NCBI RefSeq assembly: GCF_015767675.1
Contig: NZ_CP065218.1
Span: 1,240,001-1,304,000 of the forward strand
Reading direction: 5' to 3'
DNA: 64,000 nucleotides
DNA from: Vibrio navarrensis
GTDB lineage: Bacteria > Pseudomonadota > Gammaproteobacteria > Enterobacterales > Vibrionaceae
Position 1 is the first letter of the stretch. Every line of letters begins with the position of its first letter. The notes beneath the pieces are model-generated. The model was not told where the DNA came from. It worked only from the letters and a program-made list of their open reading frames with translations, and searched no databases. Below are positions 1-9,534 of the stretch, in pieces. Position numbers and translations under genes: made by a program.

Positions 1-632
1 ATGACTTGAGGCTGATTGACTGATACAGGGCTAATGATATTATCATCACTGTCGTACCAAGTCAGAGTATCATTATCACTTACGTTACTAATGGTGGCTG
101 TAATTGTTGTCGTTTCACTAGGAAGTATTACGGCAGGAGACGCAACTATTGCATTGATTAAAATGTCAGGTGCGGTATATTCGCCGTCGCTACATAAAAT
201 GTGCTCTTCAGAAATTTCTTGCTCACTTAGTTTGTTATTATTGTCAGCATCAATACCAGCAATAACTAATTGTCCACCTAAATTGCATCGCACGTCATTT
301 TTAGCAATGGATAGAACAGAGACAAGAGCGTCATTGTTTACAACTAGGTCTCCATCTATGACCTTCACTCCACTGTTGCAGTAAGTGTGGCTTTGCAATA
401 CTTCGCCATTTTCAAGTATTTTTGAATCATCTTTATCCAGACCAAGGTCTATTTTAATTCCACCTGAAGTACATATGGAATCGTTTTGGGAAATTGGTGT
501 TGCTTTGACCAGTGATGCATATGTTTGTGTTGGTGGTGTTGCTGAATCTGTCGCACTTGAGTTTGAATCTGAGCCGCCACAACCGTATAAGCCAAATAAT
601 GCTATTGATAAAACTGACAATTTTAGTTTCAT
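1..632 (-). CDS. DUF7151-type lipoprotein, 3' end cut off by window
   Basis: An open frame runs from an ATG at 632 to the left window edge (210 codons) without a stop. The start has a good ribosome site (AGGTAGGA). The product opens with a lipoprotein signal peptide ending LYGCGG, so it should be a lipid-anchored envelope protein. After a Ser/Thr-rich linker come two Cys-bounded repeats of the type C-x-x-G-G-x-x-I-x-x-G-x-D-x-(D/N)-x-(D/N)-x-x-L-x-x-x-E, each ending in a second Cys and G. I recognise these as DUF7151-like modules, common in Vibrio and Shewanella lipoproteins, with a possible calcium-loop look. An Ig-like segment begins near residue 165. Function is unknown. Small frames on either strand here are shadows of this gene. 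Confidence 0.8.
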   Translation of the reverse strand, partial: MKLKLSVLSIALFGLYGCGGSDSNSSATDSATPPTQTYASLVKATPISQNDSICTSGGIKIDLGLDKDDSKILENGEVLQSHTYCNSGVKVIDGDLVVNNDALVSVLSIAKNDVRCNLGGQLVIAGIDADNNNKLSEQEISEEHILCSDGEYTAPDILINAIVASPAVILPSETTTITATISNVSDNDTLTWYDSDDNIISPVSVNQPQV

Positions 633-802
633 GGTTTCCTACCTTAGTTATAAGATAGGACACATTTTATGGATCAATATCACGTTATCAATGTTTGTTA
701 TCACATAATTAATATTTTTTTGAATGCGTTGTTGTTTGTTTATTGCCCGTCTCATGTCTTGGGGAGGTGATAGATATATAAATAAATATAAGGAGCGAAC
801 CT

Positions 803-1420
803 GTGTTTCATAATATGTCTAAATATTGCTTTTCGCTAATTTTGCTCGCTAGTGTTTTAGTTTCTTCACCAATGTTGGCTCAAGAGACTGAATATTCAGC
901 GTTTATCTCACATACTCTAATGGGGGAAAGAGCTTTGTTCAGTGAAACTACCATTGTTGAATCGCCATTTTTTGACTGTTCACAAAACGAAGTAGAAAAA
1001 AGGTATTGCGTTGACGAACTGACCTACTATCAGCGACCTTTTTTTGGAGAGTTGCAATTAATGGATTCGAAACATGTCTATACGTTGCAAACAGAGTTTG
1101 ACTTAATCGCTTGGTTGCAACTGCAGTTGAACCTAAGAAAGGATTTGATGCAGATTGCCGAGGTTTCTGCGTCGGGTCACTCATTCGATGTGCAAGTACA
1201 GTTAGCAAAAGCCAAGACCCAAGAGAACAGAAACCTTGTCGATAAAAATCTGGTTATTTTCCTCAATAAATACCGAACGCATTCACAAACACAACGTTGG
1301 CTCCCAGCTTCGCAGTATCACCTTCAACAGCCCAGCGTGTTAGCCGAAATCGGCCATGATAGTAAATGGATAACCTTGGTGATTACTCGTTTTTTTCCGC
1401 CAAAGAAGAACGAGAAATGA
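803..1420 (+). CDS. Small secreted protein of unknown function
   Basis: The frame starts with GTG eight bases after AAGGAG. A signal peptide covers residues 1-26, with a hydrophobic core and a cleavage site after SSPMLAQ, so a mature protein of about 180 residues should lie in the periplasm or outside. The body has two closely spaced Cys (F-D-C-S and R-Y-C-V) that could form a disulfide, and no motif I recognise. The last 38 bases overlap the convergent XRE regulator gene. It is divergent from the lipoprotein at 1-632, sharing a 170-bp AT-rich promoter region. Identity as a real gene rests on the signal peptide and ribosome site. Confidence 0.7.
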   Translation: MFHNMSKYCFSLILLASVLVSSPMLAQETEYSAFISHTLMGERALFSETTIVESPFFDCSQNEVEKRYCVDELTYYQRPFFGELQLMDSKHVYTLQTEFDLIAWLQLQLNLRKDLMQIAEVSASGHSFDVQVQLAKAKTQENRNLVDKNLVIFLNKYRTHSQTQRWLPASQYHLQQPSVLAEIGHDSKWITLVITRFFPPKKNEK

Positions 1421-1793
1421 ATGCTGCCATACCTTCTTTATCTAAAAAACCATCTGCTTTCTTATGCGCACGCAGGTACTGATAGCCAGCAATAATTTGT
1501 TGTTGGTTTGGCCATTCTTGTTCGTTGAGTTTTTGCCCCGTCACGTGTTGATAAGCCATGCGATAAGCGGGGGCGTCCACGACCTCGGCTTGGCGGTACA
1601 AGTAACCACAGCCTGTGGCCAGCCATTCCAAGGAGCAGTTTGCCCGAACGGCAATTTGATTGGCTTTAGATAGGCTTGGCTCGCTACCATTGAGATACTT
1701 ACGGATCAAAGCTTCTGAAAGGCCAACACGGCGGGCAAAACCGCTGATGCTCTCTTCGCCAATTAAGGTGTTTAAACGCTGCGCAAAACTCAT
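1383..1793 (-). CDS. XRE-family HTH transcriptional regulator
   Basis: A 136-residue protein with an N-terminal lambda-repressor-type helix-turn-helix at about residues 5-60 (G-F-A-R-R-V-G-L-S-E, then I-R-K-Y-L-N-G-S-E-P-S). It is followed by a short C-terminal region of no known fold. It resembles the N-terminal half of phage CI/C2-like repressors but has no LexA-type protease domain. I chose ATG at 1793 because GGAG lies nine bases upstream; a TTG at 1817 would add eight residues. The target is unknown; the nearest promoter is its own, divergent from the aldo/keto reductase gene. Its 3' end overlaps the convergent secreted-protein gene. Confidence 0.78.
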   Translation of the reverse strand: MSFAQRLNTLIGEESISGFARRVGLSEALIRKYLNGSEPSLSKANQIAVRANCSLEWLATGCGYLYRQAEVVDAPAYRMAYQHVTGQKLNEQEWPNQQQIIAGYQYLRAHKKADGFLDKEGMAAFISRSSLAEKNE

Positions 1794-1889
1794 TACTTCG
1801 TACTCCAGTTCGAACAAATCCAGTTTACGCGTTGAGCCAATGGCAAAACAAGTCTAGGATTGACGGCAGTTAAAGAAAAGGAGAACACC

Positions 1890-2798
1890 ATGGTGGCAAA
1901 AGTAGTGATTGCACCTCAAGGGCCTGAGTTTTCAGAGCTGATCCAAGGATACTGGCGTTTGGGCGAGTGGAACATGACCCCTCAGCAGCGCTTAACGTTC
2001 CTCAAGCAGCATATTGAAATGGGCGTGACGACGGTTGATCACGCCGACATTTATGGTCAGTACGAGTGTGAACGCCTGTTTGGCGAAGCGCTGGCGTTAG
2101 ATAAGAGCGTACGCCGCGACATCCAAATTGTGAGCAAGTGTGATATCAACTTATGTGGTGAGAAAAACCCACTTCGTAAAGTCAACCATTATGACACCAG
2201 CGCGGCGCACATCTATCAATCGGTGAATAATTCGCTAGAGAGATTAGGTGTGGATGAGCTGGATGTCCTGCTTATTCATCGTCCTGACGCCTTGATGGAG
2301 GCCGATGAAGTCGCTGAGGCGTTTAACGAACTGCACAAAGTGGGCAAAGTGAAACATTTTGGCGTATCAAACTTTTCGCCACGTCAATTTGATCTTTTGC
2401 AGTCGCGTTTGAGTAAACCTTTAGTGACCAACCAAGTGGAAATTAATCCGCTCAATTTTGACGTGGTACAAGATGGCACACTTGATCAGATGCAAACACT
2501 CCGCATACGGCCGATGGCTTGGTCATGTTTGGGCGGTGGCGCTCTGTTTCACGGTGACAGTGAGCAAGCATTAAGAGTACGTAACGAGCTGCATGCAATC
2601 AAAGAAGAGCTGGGAGCAGGTAGCATCGATGAAGTGGTGTATGCTTGGGTGAGACGTTTGCCCTCCAAGCCACTGCCTATCATTGGCTCAGGTAAAATTG
2701 AACGGGTGCAGAGTGCAGTGAATGCGCTTAAGTTGGAATTGAGTCGCGAGCAATGGTATCGCGTTTGGGTGGCCTCAAAAGGCCACGGTGTGCCATAG
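1890..2798 (+). CDS. Aldo/keto reductase (YdhF-like)
   Basis: A 302-residue cytosolic NADPH-dependent oxidoreductase of the AKR (beta/alpha)8 family. Family features visible: the early G-Y-W-R-L-G segment, the catalytic Asp/Tyr pair in D-H-A-D-I-Y-G, a Lys in V-S-K-C, the His-containing strand L-L-I-H-R-P-D, the G-V-S-N-F-S-P strand, N-Q-V-E-I-N-P, and the C-terminal I-I-G-S-G-K-I-E-R cofactor loop. The order and length match E. coli YdhF. ATG at 1890 is the start because AAAGGAGAAC precedes it; an in-frame TTG at 1860 has no ribosome site. The natural substrate of this subgroup is not known. A hairpin follows the stop. Confidence 0.9.
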   Translation: MVAKVVIAPQGPEFSELIQGYWRLGEWNMTPQQRLTFLKQHIEMGVTTVDHADIYGQYECERLFGEALALDKSVRRDIQIVSKCDINLCGEKNPLRKVNHYDTSAAHIYQSVNNSLERLGVDELDVLLIHRPDALMEADEVAEAFNELHKVGKVKHFGVSNFSPRQFDLLQSRLSKPLVTNQVEINPLNFDVVQDGTLDQMQTLRIRPMAWSCLGGGALFHGDSEQALRVRNELHAIKEELGAGSIDEVVYAWVRRLPSKPLPIIGSGKIERVQSAVNALKLELSREQWYRVWVASKGHGVP

Positions 2799-2822
2799 AA
2801 CACGCTTTTCAAGGTTAGCCTA

Positions 2823-2850
2823 AACGGGTGAAGAGTGTTCTTCACCCGTT
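2823..2850 (+). terminator. Hairpin after aldo/keto reductase gene
   Basis: A perfect 12-bp inverted repeat (AACGGGTGAAGA / TCTTCACCCGTT) with a 4-base loop lies 24 bases after the stop codon. There is no clean T tract, so it is a terminator or a 3' stabilising hairpin. Confidence 0.6.
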
Positions 2851-2932
2851 ATGCTTTGGAGTTTGGAATAACTTGGCCAAGCTGGCTAACTAAGTTAACA
2901 CTAATGTGAAAAACAGATACAGGGACGGTGGA

Positions 2933-3820
2933 ATGTTGTCACGCATCTATGTTCGGATTACGACGAGTGGGCGTTTTATCCTAGGGTTACTTGGCATGCT
3001 GTTGCTGCTGACAGGGTGCTCAAACAAAATGGTTTATAACCATCTCGATTGGGTCGTGATGGAGTACATTGATGACTATGTAACCTTGACGGATGAACAA
3101 GAAGAGCTGGTGGAAGAGCGCTTGGATGTGCTGCTGCAATGGCACAGAGAAAGCGAACTGCCTATCTATCTATCCCAGTTGCAATTGCTGTCCACCTTGA
3201 CTGAAACTCAGCTCTCCAAACCCTTTCTCGCCGCGCAAAGAGAAGCATTAACACAGCACCGCTATCGTATCGCGCAAAAACTGGCTCCTGATCTTTACGC
3301 TCTGGCGCTCTCGCTAAGTCAGGCGCAGCAAGATGAGCTATTGAAAAATATGATAAAGGCTCATCGCAAACGTGATGAAAAATATGCGGATTTAAATGAG
3401 GAAGAGATCCGAGAGCGTTATCAAGAGTTTTTTGTCGAAGGTGCGGAAGAGTGGTTAGGAGAGCTCACGCCTGCGCAACAAGCGCTGATAAAACAGTGGT
3501 CGCAAGAAGTCACCATCACGACAGCCGATTGGCGCGCATATCGGGCAGCCTTACGTCAAGCGGTCGAAGCGCTGTTTAAACACAAGCAAGATCCACACTA
3601 TTTCCAGCAGCATCTTACTCGTTTGCTGCTTGACCCCGAAAGCTACCATGGCGACGCATTTAAGCAAAAGTTGCAGTCGAACGTCGATCTAGCTGACGGA
3701 TACATTCTGCAACTTGCGCGTTCCATGAACGCGGCCCAATGGCGCCATTTTCATCGCGAGATTAGCGATTGGCAGGAGCTCGCCAGCGAACTGCACGCGC
3801 AGGTAGTGGCAAACAGGTAG
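2933..3820 (+). CDS. DUF6279 family lipoprotein
   Basis: A 295-residue lipoprotein with a membrane-targeting N terminus ending L-L-T-G-C-S-N-K at about residue 30. The mature part starts with M-V-Y-N-H-L-D-W, the hallmark I associate with DUF6279, and is almost wholly helical and charged. It is rich in Glu, Gln, Arg and Leu, suggesting a helical bundle on the periplasmic face of a membrane. Function in this family is unknown. ATG at 2933 is preferred (GGTGG upstream); a GTG at 2906 would add nine residues. It stands alone between two hairpin-bounded units. Confidence 0.8.
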   Translation: MLSRIYVRITTSGRFILGLLGMLLLLTGCSNKMVYNHLDWVVMEYIDDYVTLTDEQEELVEERLDVLLQWHRESELPIYLSQLQLLSTLTETQLSKPFLAAQREALTQHRYRIAQKLAPDLYALALSLSQAQQDELLKNMIKAHRKRDEKYADLNEEEIRERYQEFFVEGAEEWLGELTPAQQALIKQWSQEVTITTADWRAYRAALRQAVEALFKHKQDPHYFQQHLTRLLLDPESYHGDAFKQKLQSNVDLADGYILQLARSMNAAQWRHFHREISDWQELASELHAQVVANR

Positions 3821-4046
3821 CCACAAACCGGTAGCGGCAAAATAGTCGCCTTATTTACGTTAAGCACAAGCAATGCAGTAAAAACTGATTCAAAGCAACT
3901 TCTCATCCTTTCAAGGGCGTAAGATAGTTCGGCCGGATATCGCCTTGCAGCTCAAATCTCCTTGTTCTATTCGGCATTAGAAGTAGAGAGCATGTCCCTA
4001 AAGCAAAAATCCGCTCCTCCTGTTGGCTACCATGATGAGAATTGCT

Positions 4047-5276
4047 ATGAAACATCTAGTACAAAGATTTATTCGCTACGTGACGTTTGACACTCAGTCG
4101 AATGCCAAGAAAAAATGCTGCCCAAGTACGCCGGGGCAGTTGAAATTTGCCCAGCACTTAAAGCAAGAGCTCATCGAACTCGGCTTGAGTGACGTACACC
4201 TCGATGACAATGGATATTTGATGGCAAAACTGCCGTCAAACGTCAGCTATCCTGTTCCTGCCATCGGATTCATTGCCCATATGGATACCGCGCCGGATGC
4301 ATCTGGCAAACACGTTAAGCCACAAATTATCGAAGATTATCAAGGTGGCGATATTGCACTTGGTATCGGCGATGAGGTGCTCTCTCCAGTTCAATATCCC
4401 GATTTGCACGCTCTGCATGGCCACAACCTGATTGCAACCGATGGCACTACGCTGTTAGGCGCAGACAATAAAGCCGGAATCGCAGAAATTTTATCTGCCA
4501 TTGAGCTTCTGATGGAAAACCCGCACCTCCCACACGGCGATATCTGCATAGGTTTTACGCCTGATGAAGAGATTGGCCGTGGCGCGGACCATTTTGACGT
4601 GGCCCGTTTTGGCGCCGAGTGGGCGTATACGGTTGATGGTGGCCCACAAGGCGAGTTGGAGTACGAGAACTTCAATGCGTCCAGTGCTGACGTTATTTTC
4701 CATGGCGTCAGTGTTCATCCGGGAACCGCCAAGGGCAAAATGGTCAATGCGATGACGTTGGCGAGCCGTTTTCACTGCATGATGCCAGAAGATGAGACCC
4801 CTGAAGGCACCGAAGGGTATCAAGGTTTCTATCATTTGAAATCGGCGGAGATGGGTGTCGCACGTTCAGAACTGGGCTATATCCTACGAGATTTTTCACG
4901 TGAATGCATAGAACAGCGCAAAGCTTTTATGCAGCAACGGGTCGATCAAATGAATGCGCAATTGAAACACGGCTCGGTGGAAGTCCGCTTTACCGACAGT
5001 TACTTCAATATGAGGGAGAAAGTCGAACCTTTCCCCCACATTATTGACATTGCCAAACAAGCGATGGAGCAGTGTGATGTTGAGCCAGTGATTAAGCCGA
5101 TTCGAGGTGGTACAGACGGCGCAAGATTATCCTTTATGGGACTTCCTTGCCCTAACTTATTTACTGGCGGATATAATTTCCACGGCATTCATGAATTTAT
5201 TTCTATCGAGCAGATGGAAAAATCCGTGGAAGTGATCGTAAAAATCGCAGAGATGACCGCCAAACGCTACGCCTAA
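4047..5276 (+). CDS. pepT: Peptidase T (tripeptide aminopeptidase)
   Basis: A 409-residue cytosolic M20 zinc aminopeptidase that removes the N-terminal residue from tripeptides. Length and sequence run parallel to E. coli PepT. The metal and catalytic residues are in place: H and D in I-A-H-M-D-T-A, the bridging D in L-G-A-D-N-K-A-G, the Glu pair in T-P-D-E-E-I-G-R-G, the D of T-V-D-G-G, and the final H in F-H-G-I-H-E-F. I start it at the ATG (4047) that gives M-K-H-L-V, where the family begins; earlier in-frame ATGs at 4032 and 4035 exist and no start has a strong ribosome site. A strong terminator follows. Confidence 0.96.
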   Translation: MKHLVQRFIRYVTFDTQSNAKKKCCPSTPGQLKFAQHLKQELIELGLSDVHLDDNGYLMAKLPSNVSYPVPAIGFIAHMDTAPDASGKHVKPQIIEDYQGGDIALGIGDEVLSPVQYPDLHALHGHNLIATDGTTLLGADNKAGIAEILSAIELLMENPHLPHGDICIGFTPDEEIGRGADHFDVARFGAEWAYTVDGGPQGELEYENFNASSADVIFHGVSVHPGTAKGKMVNAMTLASRFHCMMPEDETPEGTEGYQGFYHLKSAEMGVARSELGYILRDFSRECIEQRKAFMQQRVDQMNAQLKHGSVEVRFTDSYFNMREKVEPFPHIIDIAKQAMEQCDVEPVIKPIRGGTDGARLSFMGLPCPNLFTGGYNFHGIHEFISIEQMEKSVEVIVKIAEMTAKRYA

Positions 5277-5289
5277 TCGTTGTGTTCAA

Positions 5290-5331
5290 AACAGTCGGCC
5301 CGGTAATATAACCGGGCCGACTGTTTTTGTT
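5290..5331 (+). terminator. Rho-independent terminator after pepT
   Basis: A perfect 15-bp stem (AACAGTCGGCCCGGT and its complement) with a 6-base loop is followed by TTTTTGTTTT. It can also stop the convergent deaminase transcript. Confidence 0.92.
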
Positions 5332-5349
5332 TTGGCAGGTAAAAAGAGA

Positions 5350-5808
5350 CTAACGAACGTCATCGCTGTTTAGGTCGGCCAGCGGTAGCCAGTCCACTTC
5401 AACACCCGCTTGATTAAACATATCTTGGCTGACTTGGATCTTATCTCCCCAGCGAGAGAGAAAATCGGCTGATTGCTCAGGGCAATGTACTCGCGCAATT
5501 CCTGTTTGGATGATTTTCGCCGCACAGTTTGGGCAAGGAAAATGCGTCACCCAAATATCACAACCATCGAGATCTCGTTTAGAAAACAGGATGGCGTTCT
5601 CTTCAGCGTGTAAGGTTTTGAGATATTTCAGCTCTCGCTCATCGGTGTCAACGCTGTCGGAAACACCATGCGGATAGCCATTAAAACCCACTGAGACAAT
5701 ACGATTTTGTTTGGTAATAACCGCGCCGACCTGTGTGGAAGGATCTTTACTCCATGACGCCACCAGTTCTGCCATTTGGTAAAAGCGCTTAGCCCATTTA
5801 GATATCAT
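5350..5808 (-). CDS. Deoxycytidylate deaminase family protein
   Basis: A 152-residue zinc deaminase of the CDA/dCMP deaminase fold. The signature is complete: the zinc His and proton-shuttling Glu in L-H-A-E-E-N-A-I, and the two zinc Cys in F-P-C-P-N-C-A-A-K. The N-terminal S-K-D-P-S-T-Q-V-G-A-V stretch and the following G-F-N-G-Y-P nucleotide-binding loop are typical of dCMP deaminases, which supply dUMP for dTMP synthesis. The size fits. The ATG at 5808 follows GGAC. It is a single gene, convergent with pepT across a shared terminator. Confidence 0.9.
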   Translation of the reverse strand: MISKWAKRFYQMAELVASWSKDPSTQVGAVITKQNRIVSVGFNGYPHGVSDSVDTDERELKYLKTLHAEENAILFSKRDLDGCDIWVTHFPCPNCAAKIIQTGIARVHCPEQSADFLSRWGDKIQVSQDMFNQAGVEVDWLPLADLNSDDVR

Positions 5809-5938
5809 CTTTGTCCTCTCTATCGAAGGCTGTAATTGCTTGCATGATAACGCATTTTAGTTAAAAAAGTAGTCGTTGCGTTATTTAAAGTAGCACCTTG
5901 GACCATTGCGCTTTTACTTCAAACTGTGCGTGTCTCCC

Positions 5939-7708
5939 TCAGCTTTTGCGAGTCTTAAACTGCGCAACCGCTTTGTCCATGTCTTTGGCTTGAGAAGAGA
6001 CGGTATTCACTTCCGCCAAACACTCTTGGGCTGAATGCATGTTGTTTTCAGAGATGGTGTTGAGCTCGGTAATTGAATCGCTCACTTGTCCCATCACAAT
6101 GCCTTGTTCTTCAATGGCCGAAGCGATGCGTTCTGAGTTAGCTTGAATATTCGACATATCGATAATAATACGCGCCAAACTGGCATCTAACTGCTCGGAT
6201 GCGTGCAACGTCTCTTGGCCTTGCTGATTGCACTGCTCAATGTCACTGACGACTTTCGCCATTTGCGACTGGATCGCTGCCACCACTTTGGTGATCTCTT
6301 CGGTTGACTGGTGAGTCCGGCTGGCAAGGGCGCGAACTTCATCGGCCACCACGGCAAAGCCTCGGCCTTGTTCACCTGCACGCGCTGCTTCAATCGCTGC
6401 GTTAAGTGCCAGTAGGTTGGTCTGCTCTGCGATCCCTTGGATGATGACCACTGCGCCGCCGATTTTGTCCACGTGGTCGTTGAGGGAGTGAATAGACGTT
6501 TGGCTATTGGCTAAAATGCTGGTCAGTTGATCAACATTTTTCACCGTCGATACCACCACATTACGTCCAGCTTCGGCGTTTTTCGCTGCTTGTTGCACCC
6601 CTTCAACCGCCACAGAAGTACTTTCCGAGATCTCGCTGATGGTGGACACCATTTCCTGCACTGAGATGGTCATGGTCGAAGTGTGATCTGCCTGAACATG
6701 GAACTGCTCAATCACGCCTTCCAGTTCATCGTGCATACTGTTGGTGCTGGAAGTGAGCTGGGTCGATTTTTCCTGAGAGTGGAAAATGAGCTGCTCGATT
6801 TTTTCTAGCAAGGTATTGAAATAATTTCCAATTTCGACCAATTCGTCATTGCCTTTCATCTGACAGCGCAAACCCACATTGTTGGTTTCACAGATTCGGT
6901 GAATCGTATCAGACAGCACTTGAACTTGATGATTGATTGAGCGGGAAATCTGCCAAATGATTCCCACCAGAAGTAAAAGGACGACAGCGGTGACAAATTG
7001 CTTAATAAGGTCCATTTGCTGGGTTTGCTCGTTGTACGCTTCGTTGAGAGCGTTAGCAAATGTTTTGAACTGTTCCTCTACGGTGTGGGAGAGATTACGC
7101 ACTTCCCCCAACAGTCCCTTGTTGTACTGCACGCCAATAGTGACATGCTGATTGGCCACCTGCGCAGCTTGGCTAAGCAGGGTGCTACTTTCTATGCCGC
7201 TGAGCAGCTCTTTCTTCACTTCGCCTTGTAATACATTTTGATTGAACTCCATCAAGCGCAGAACTTGTTCCGCGTTGGATGCCTCTTTTGCTCGCTTAAG
7301 TTCTTGCAGGTAGCTGCCTAATAAGCCTTGCTGCTCGTTCAGCCCTAGGGTTTGATAGGCCGCGACCAAGTTTTGAAAGCCTTTTTGGTAGGTGAGTAAA
7401 TCTTGTCGCAACTGAGCGCTTGATGGAAGTTGGTTGCTAGTGAGAATGGCGGCGAGCTGTTTTTCCGTTGAAAGAAAAACATCGACGTTTTTATCAAAAG
7501 TAGACAAGTACTTAACATCGCTGCGGAGTAAAAAATCTTTTTCATTGCGACGAAGGTTAAGCAGTCGAATTTCCAAATCTGCGACGAGTTTGATGGCTTG
7601 CTGAAGTTGTTCCGATTTAGAAACAAAGTGAGTGGTGGAAAACAGTAGGGCAACAATCCCTAAAATAGCGACAACACCCAAAGAGTAGAGCTTCTGCTTG
7701 ATAGTCAT
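5939..7708 (-). CDS. Methyl-accepting chemotaxis protein with HBM-type sensor
   Basis: A 589-residue transmembrane chemoreceptor. A first membrane helix (about 8-28) and a second (about 240-260) bracket a 210-residue, all-helical periplasmic sensor. Its [10 protein letters not shown] segment is typical of helical bimodular (HBM) ligand-binding domains such as Pseudomonas McpS. A HAMP region follows (about 262-315). The cytoplasmic hairpin contains the invariant tip [20 protein letters not shown], then [10 protein letters not shown]. It should signal to CheA/CheW; HBM receptors often sense organic acids but the ligand cannot be read here. The start follows AAGGATACCGT. Confidence 0.93.
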   Translation of the reverse strand: MTIKQKLYSLGVVAILGIVALLFSTTHFVSKSEQLQQAIKLVADLEIRLLNLRRNEKDFLLRSDVKYLSTFDKNVDVFLSTEKQLAAILTSNQLPSSAQLRQDLLTYQKGFQNLVAAYQTLGLNEQQGLLGSYLQELKRAKEASNAEQVLRLMEFNQNVLQGEVKKELLSGIESSTLLSQAAQVANQHVTIGVQYNKGLLGEVRNLSHTVEEQFKTFANALNEAYNEQTQQMDLIKQFVTAVVLLLLVGIIWQISRSINHQVQVLSDTIHRICETNNVGLRCQMKGNDELVEIGNYFNTLLEKIEQLIFHSQEKSTQLTSSTNSMHDELEGVIEQFHVQADHTSTMTISVQEMVSTISEISESTSVAVEGVQQAAKNAEAGRNVVVSTVKNVDQLTSILANSQTSIHSLNDHVDKIGGAVVIIQGIAEQTNLLALNAAIEAARAGEQGRGFAVVADEVRALASRTHQSTEEITKVVAAIQSQMAKVVSDIEQCNQQGQETLHASEQLDASLARIIIDMSNIQANSERIASAIEEQGIVMGQVSDSITELNTISENNMHSAQECLAEVNTVSSQAKDMDKAVAQFKTRKS

Positions 7709-7842
7709 ACGGTATCCTTAGATATGTAAGCAGTTTTATAGTCATTCGTACTAATTATACGTTTATAACGAATGGCGATAAAATTATAAAATCTTATAAC
7801 CCTACCTAGCTCGCATTTCACTACTGACTTGTAAATAATTGT

Positions 7843-8262
7843 TTAAAAAGTAACTTTTCCACGTAAGCCCTTTTTGGCTCCTTGGTGCGTTTTTTGTTCA
7901 AGTCGCCTTTTAACCGAACCTTTGGTTGGTTTTGTTGCCACTCTTTTCTTATCTTTCTTTATCGCATTTCGAATGATTTGTGCCAAACGTTCTACAGCAT
8001 CAAGCCGATTTTTTTCAAAACTGCGGTGTTGCTGAGCTTTTAGCACCAAAACGCCCTCTTTATTGATGCGACTGTCTCCGAGATTTAATAAGCATTGCTT
8101 ATGAAAATCTGGTAGGGTCGATTGCTTGATATCGAAACGCAAATGAACCGCACTCGATACCTTATTGACGTTCTGCCCACCGCAACCTTGTGCCCGAATA
8201 GCGATTATTTCCCATTCGTGGCTGGCAAGAACAACCGAGTGAGAGATTTTTAACTCCTGCAA
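7843..8262 (-). CDS. arfB: Alternative ribosome-rescue factor ArfB
   Basis: A 139-residue protein of the class-I release-factor-like family. It frees ribosomes stalled on nonstop mRNA by hydrolysing peptidyl-tRNA. The catalytic GGQ is present in R-A-Q-G-C-G-G-Q-N-V-N-K, followed by S-S-A-V-H-L-R-F-D. The Lys/Arg-rich C-terminal tail that enters the empty mRNA channel is also there (K-K-D-K-K-R through K-K-G-L-R-G-K). I use a TTG start at 8262: it has AAGGAG six bases upstream and gives the family's normal length, whereas the upstream ATG at 8304 would add 14 unrelated residues. arfA lies 5 kb away. Confidence 0.93.
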   Translation of the reverse strand: MQELKISHSVVLASHEWEIIAIRAQGCGGQNVNKVSSAVHLRFDIKQSTLPDFHKQCLLNLGDSRINKEGVLVLKAQQHRSFEKNRLDAVERLAQIIRNAIKKDKKRVATKPTKGSVKRRLEQKTHQGAKKGLRGKVTF

Positions 8263-8327
8263 CCTTGACTCCTTAATACTAGCCCCTAATGAGCAAACTG
8301 ACACTCAATATACAAGAAATGATAGCT

Positions 8328-8936
8328 ATGAACAAAAATGACTATTTACGCTATCAAGGTTTGATCTTTGATATGGACGGAACCTTGATTGATACCATGC
8401 CCGCACATTTAGAAGCCTGGCGCCAAACGGCTGAATTTTTTGACTTTCCTTTTGAGAGGGAGTGGCTGCATGGGCTGGGGGGGATGCCGAGCTTTAAAAT
8501 CGCCAGCGAGCTCAACCGCCGCTTTGGCCTGCAACTTGTTGCCAGTGAAGTGTCTGCGTTTAAGATGGATGCTTTTGTCTCACTGAAAAACCATGGCGAT
8601 ATCATTGATGTCACTCATCGTGTGGTAAAAGCGTTCCTCGGCAAGAAAAAACTGGCGGTAGGAACGGGTAGTCAGCGTGAAAGCGCCGAACGCCTGTTAA
8701 AAAACAGCGGGCTGCGCTCCTGCTTCGATGTGGTGGTAACAGCAAGTGATGTCACGCAACACAAACCAGAACCGGAGACTTTCCTGCGTGCCGCAGAGCT
8801 TTTAGAACTCAGTGCGCAACAATGTGCCGTGTTTGAAGATACCGAACTTGGATTGCAGGCGGCCCATGCAGCGGGTATGGACTGCTTTATAGTTGAAGGT
8901 GAGGAGTTGATATTTTATCCGCTGCCTCACCGTTAA
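8328..8936 (+). CDS. HAD-IA phosphatase, beta-phosphoglucomutase/YqaB-like
   Basis: A 202-residue soluble HAD hydrolase. Motif I F-D-M-D-G-T-L-I-D holds the nucleophile and acid/base Asp; motif II is the Thr-Gly-Ser of V-G-T-G-S; motif III includes K-P-E-P-E-T-F; motif IV is F-E-D-T-E-L-G. It tracks E. coli YqaB (fructose-1-phosphate and sugar-phosphate phosphatase) along its length, with a small helical cap. The ATG at 8328 matches where YqaB begins; another ATG at 8289 would add 13 residues. It is divergent from arfB with only 65 bp between starts, so the promoters must overlap. Exact substrate is not determined. Confidence 0.87.
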   Translation: MNKNDYLRYQGLIFDMDGTLIDTMPAHLEAWRQTAEFFDFPFEREWLHGLGGMPSFKIASELNRRFGLQLVASEVSAFKMDAFVSLKNHGDIIDVTHRVVKAFLGKKKLAVGTGSQRESAERLLKNSGLRSCFDVVVTASDVTQHKPEPETFLRAAELLELSAQQCAVFEDTELGLQAAHAAGMDCFIVEGEELIFYPLPHR

Positions 8937-9004
8937 TTTGTCCCAAACAGGTATAGTGCAACGTATTTGAATCGATACGTAGGTGTTGGTGTAAAACGTT
9001 GCGA

Positions 9005-9036
9005 ATAAAAAGTGCCGTCAATGAGCGGCACTTTAT
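9005..9036. terminator. Bidirectional terminator
   Basis: Stem AAAGTGCCG / CGGCACTTT with flanking A and T runs between the convergent HAD phosphatase and FKBP genes. It reads into TTTTTATT on the minus strand. Confidence 0.85.
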
Positions 9037-9043
9037 AGAATTT

Positions 9044-9517
9044 TTATTGAATTTCAATCAGTTCGACATCAAAAATCAGTACACTGGCTGGTGGAATAGG
9101 GCCAGAACCGCTTTTGCCATAGCCGAGTGAGCTTGGGATAAACAGCCTTACTTTCTCACCTTCAACCATATATTGCAGGCCCTCTTGCCAGCCTTTAATC
9201 ACTTGATTTAAGCCAAAGCTAATGGGCTCACCGCGCTGAACGGAACTGTCAAACACGCTGCCATCAATTAAAGTGCCGTGATAATGCACTTTCACTCTGC
9301 TTGATGCGCTTGGGTGCTTATCACCATGGCCTTTTTGCAGCACCTGATACTGCAAGCCACTCTCTGTGGTGACTACCCCTTCCTTTTTACCGTTCTCTTC
9401 TAGAAAGGCTTGGCCAATAGCAAAGTTCGCCTCAGACGCTTTGTGGCTTGTCCAAGTACGGTAGATAAAAAAAGCCGCGAGCAGAAAAATAATAATAGGG
9501 AAAACGAATTTAGACAC
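9044..9517 (-). CDS. FKBP-type peptidyl-prolyl isomerase, membrane-anchored
   Basis: A 157-residue protein with an N-terminal hydrophobic anchor (residues 4-20) and a C-terminal FKBP domain (about 50-157). Active-site features are present: V-H-Y-H-G-T-L-I-D-G, V-F-D-S-S, the Q-V-I-K-G-W-Q-E-G loop, and the S-L-G-Y-G-K-S-G-S-G-P-I-P-P flap. It should catalyse proline isomerisation during folding of periplasmic proteins. Start is GTG, ten bases after GAGGT. It lies 17 bp downstream of the DsbA-like gene and is probably cotranscribed, pairing disulfide handling with prolyl isomerisation. Confidence 0.9.
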   Translation of the reverse strand: MSKFVFPIIIFLLAAFFIYRTWTSHKASEANFAIGQAFLEENGKKEGVVTTESGLQYQVLQKGHGDKHPSASSRVKVHYHGTLIDGSVFDSSVQRGEPISFGLNQVIKGWQEGLQYMVEGEKVRLFIPSSLGYGKSGSGPIPPASVLIFDVELIEIQ

Positions 9518-9534
9518 AAATGACCTCTGTAAAG

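Noticed and set aside
454..663. Minus-strand frame M-S-Y-L-I-T-K
   Set aside because: Out of frame with the lipoprotein that covers the same DNA; no ribosome site.
16..708. Plus-strand frames of 122 and 107 codons
   Set aside because: Antisense to the lipoprotein gene on the minus strand, which has a lipobox, ribosome site and repeats.
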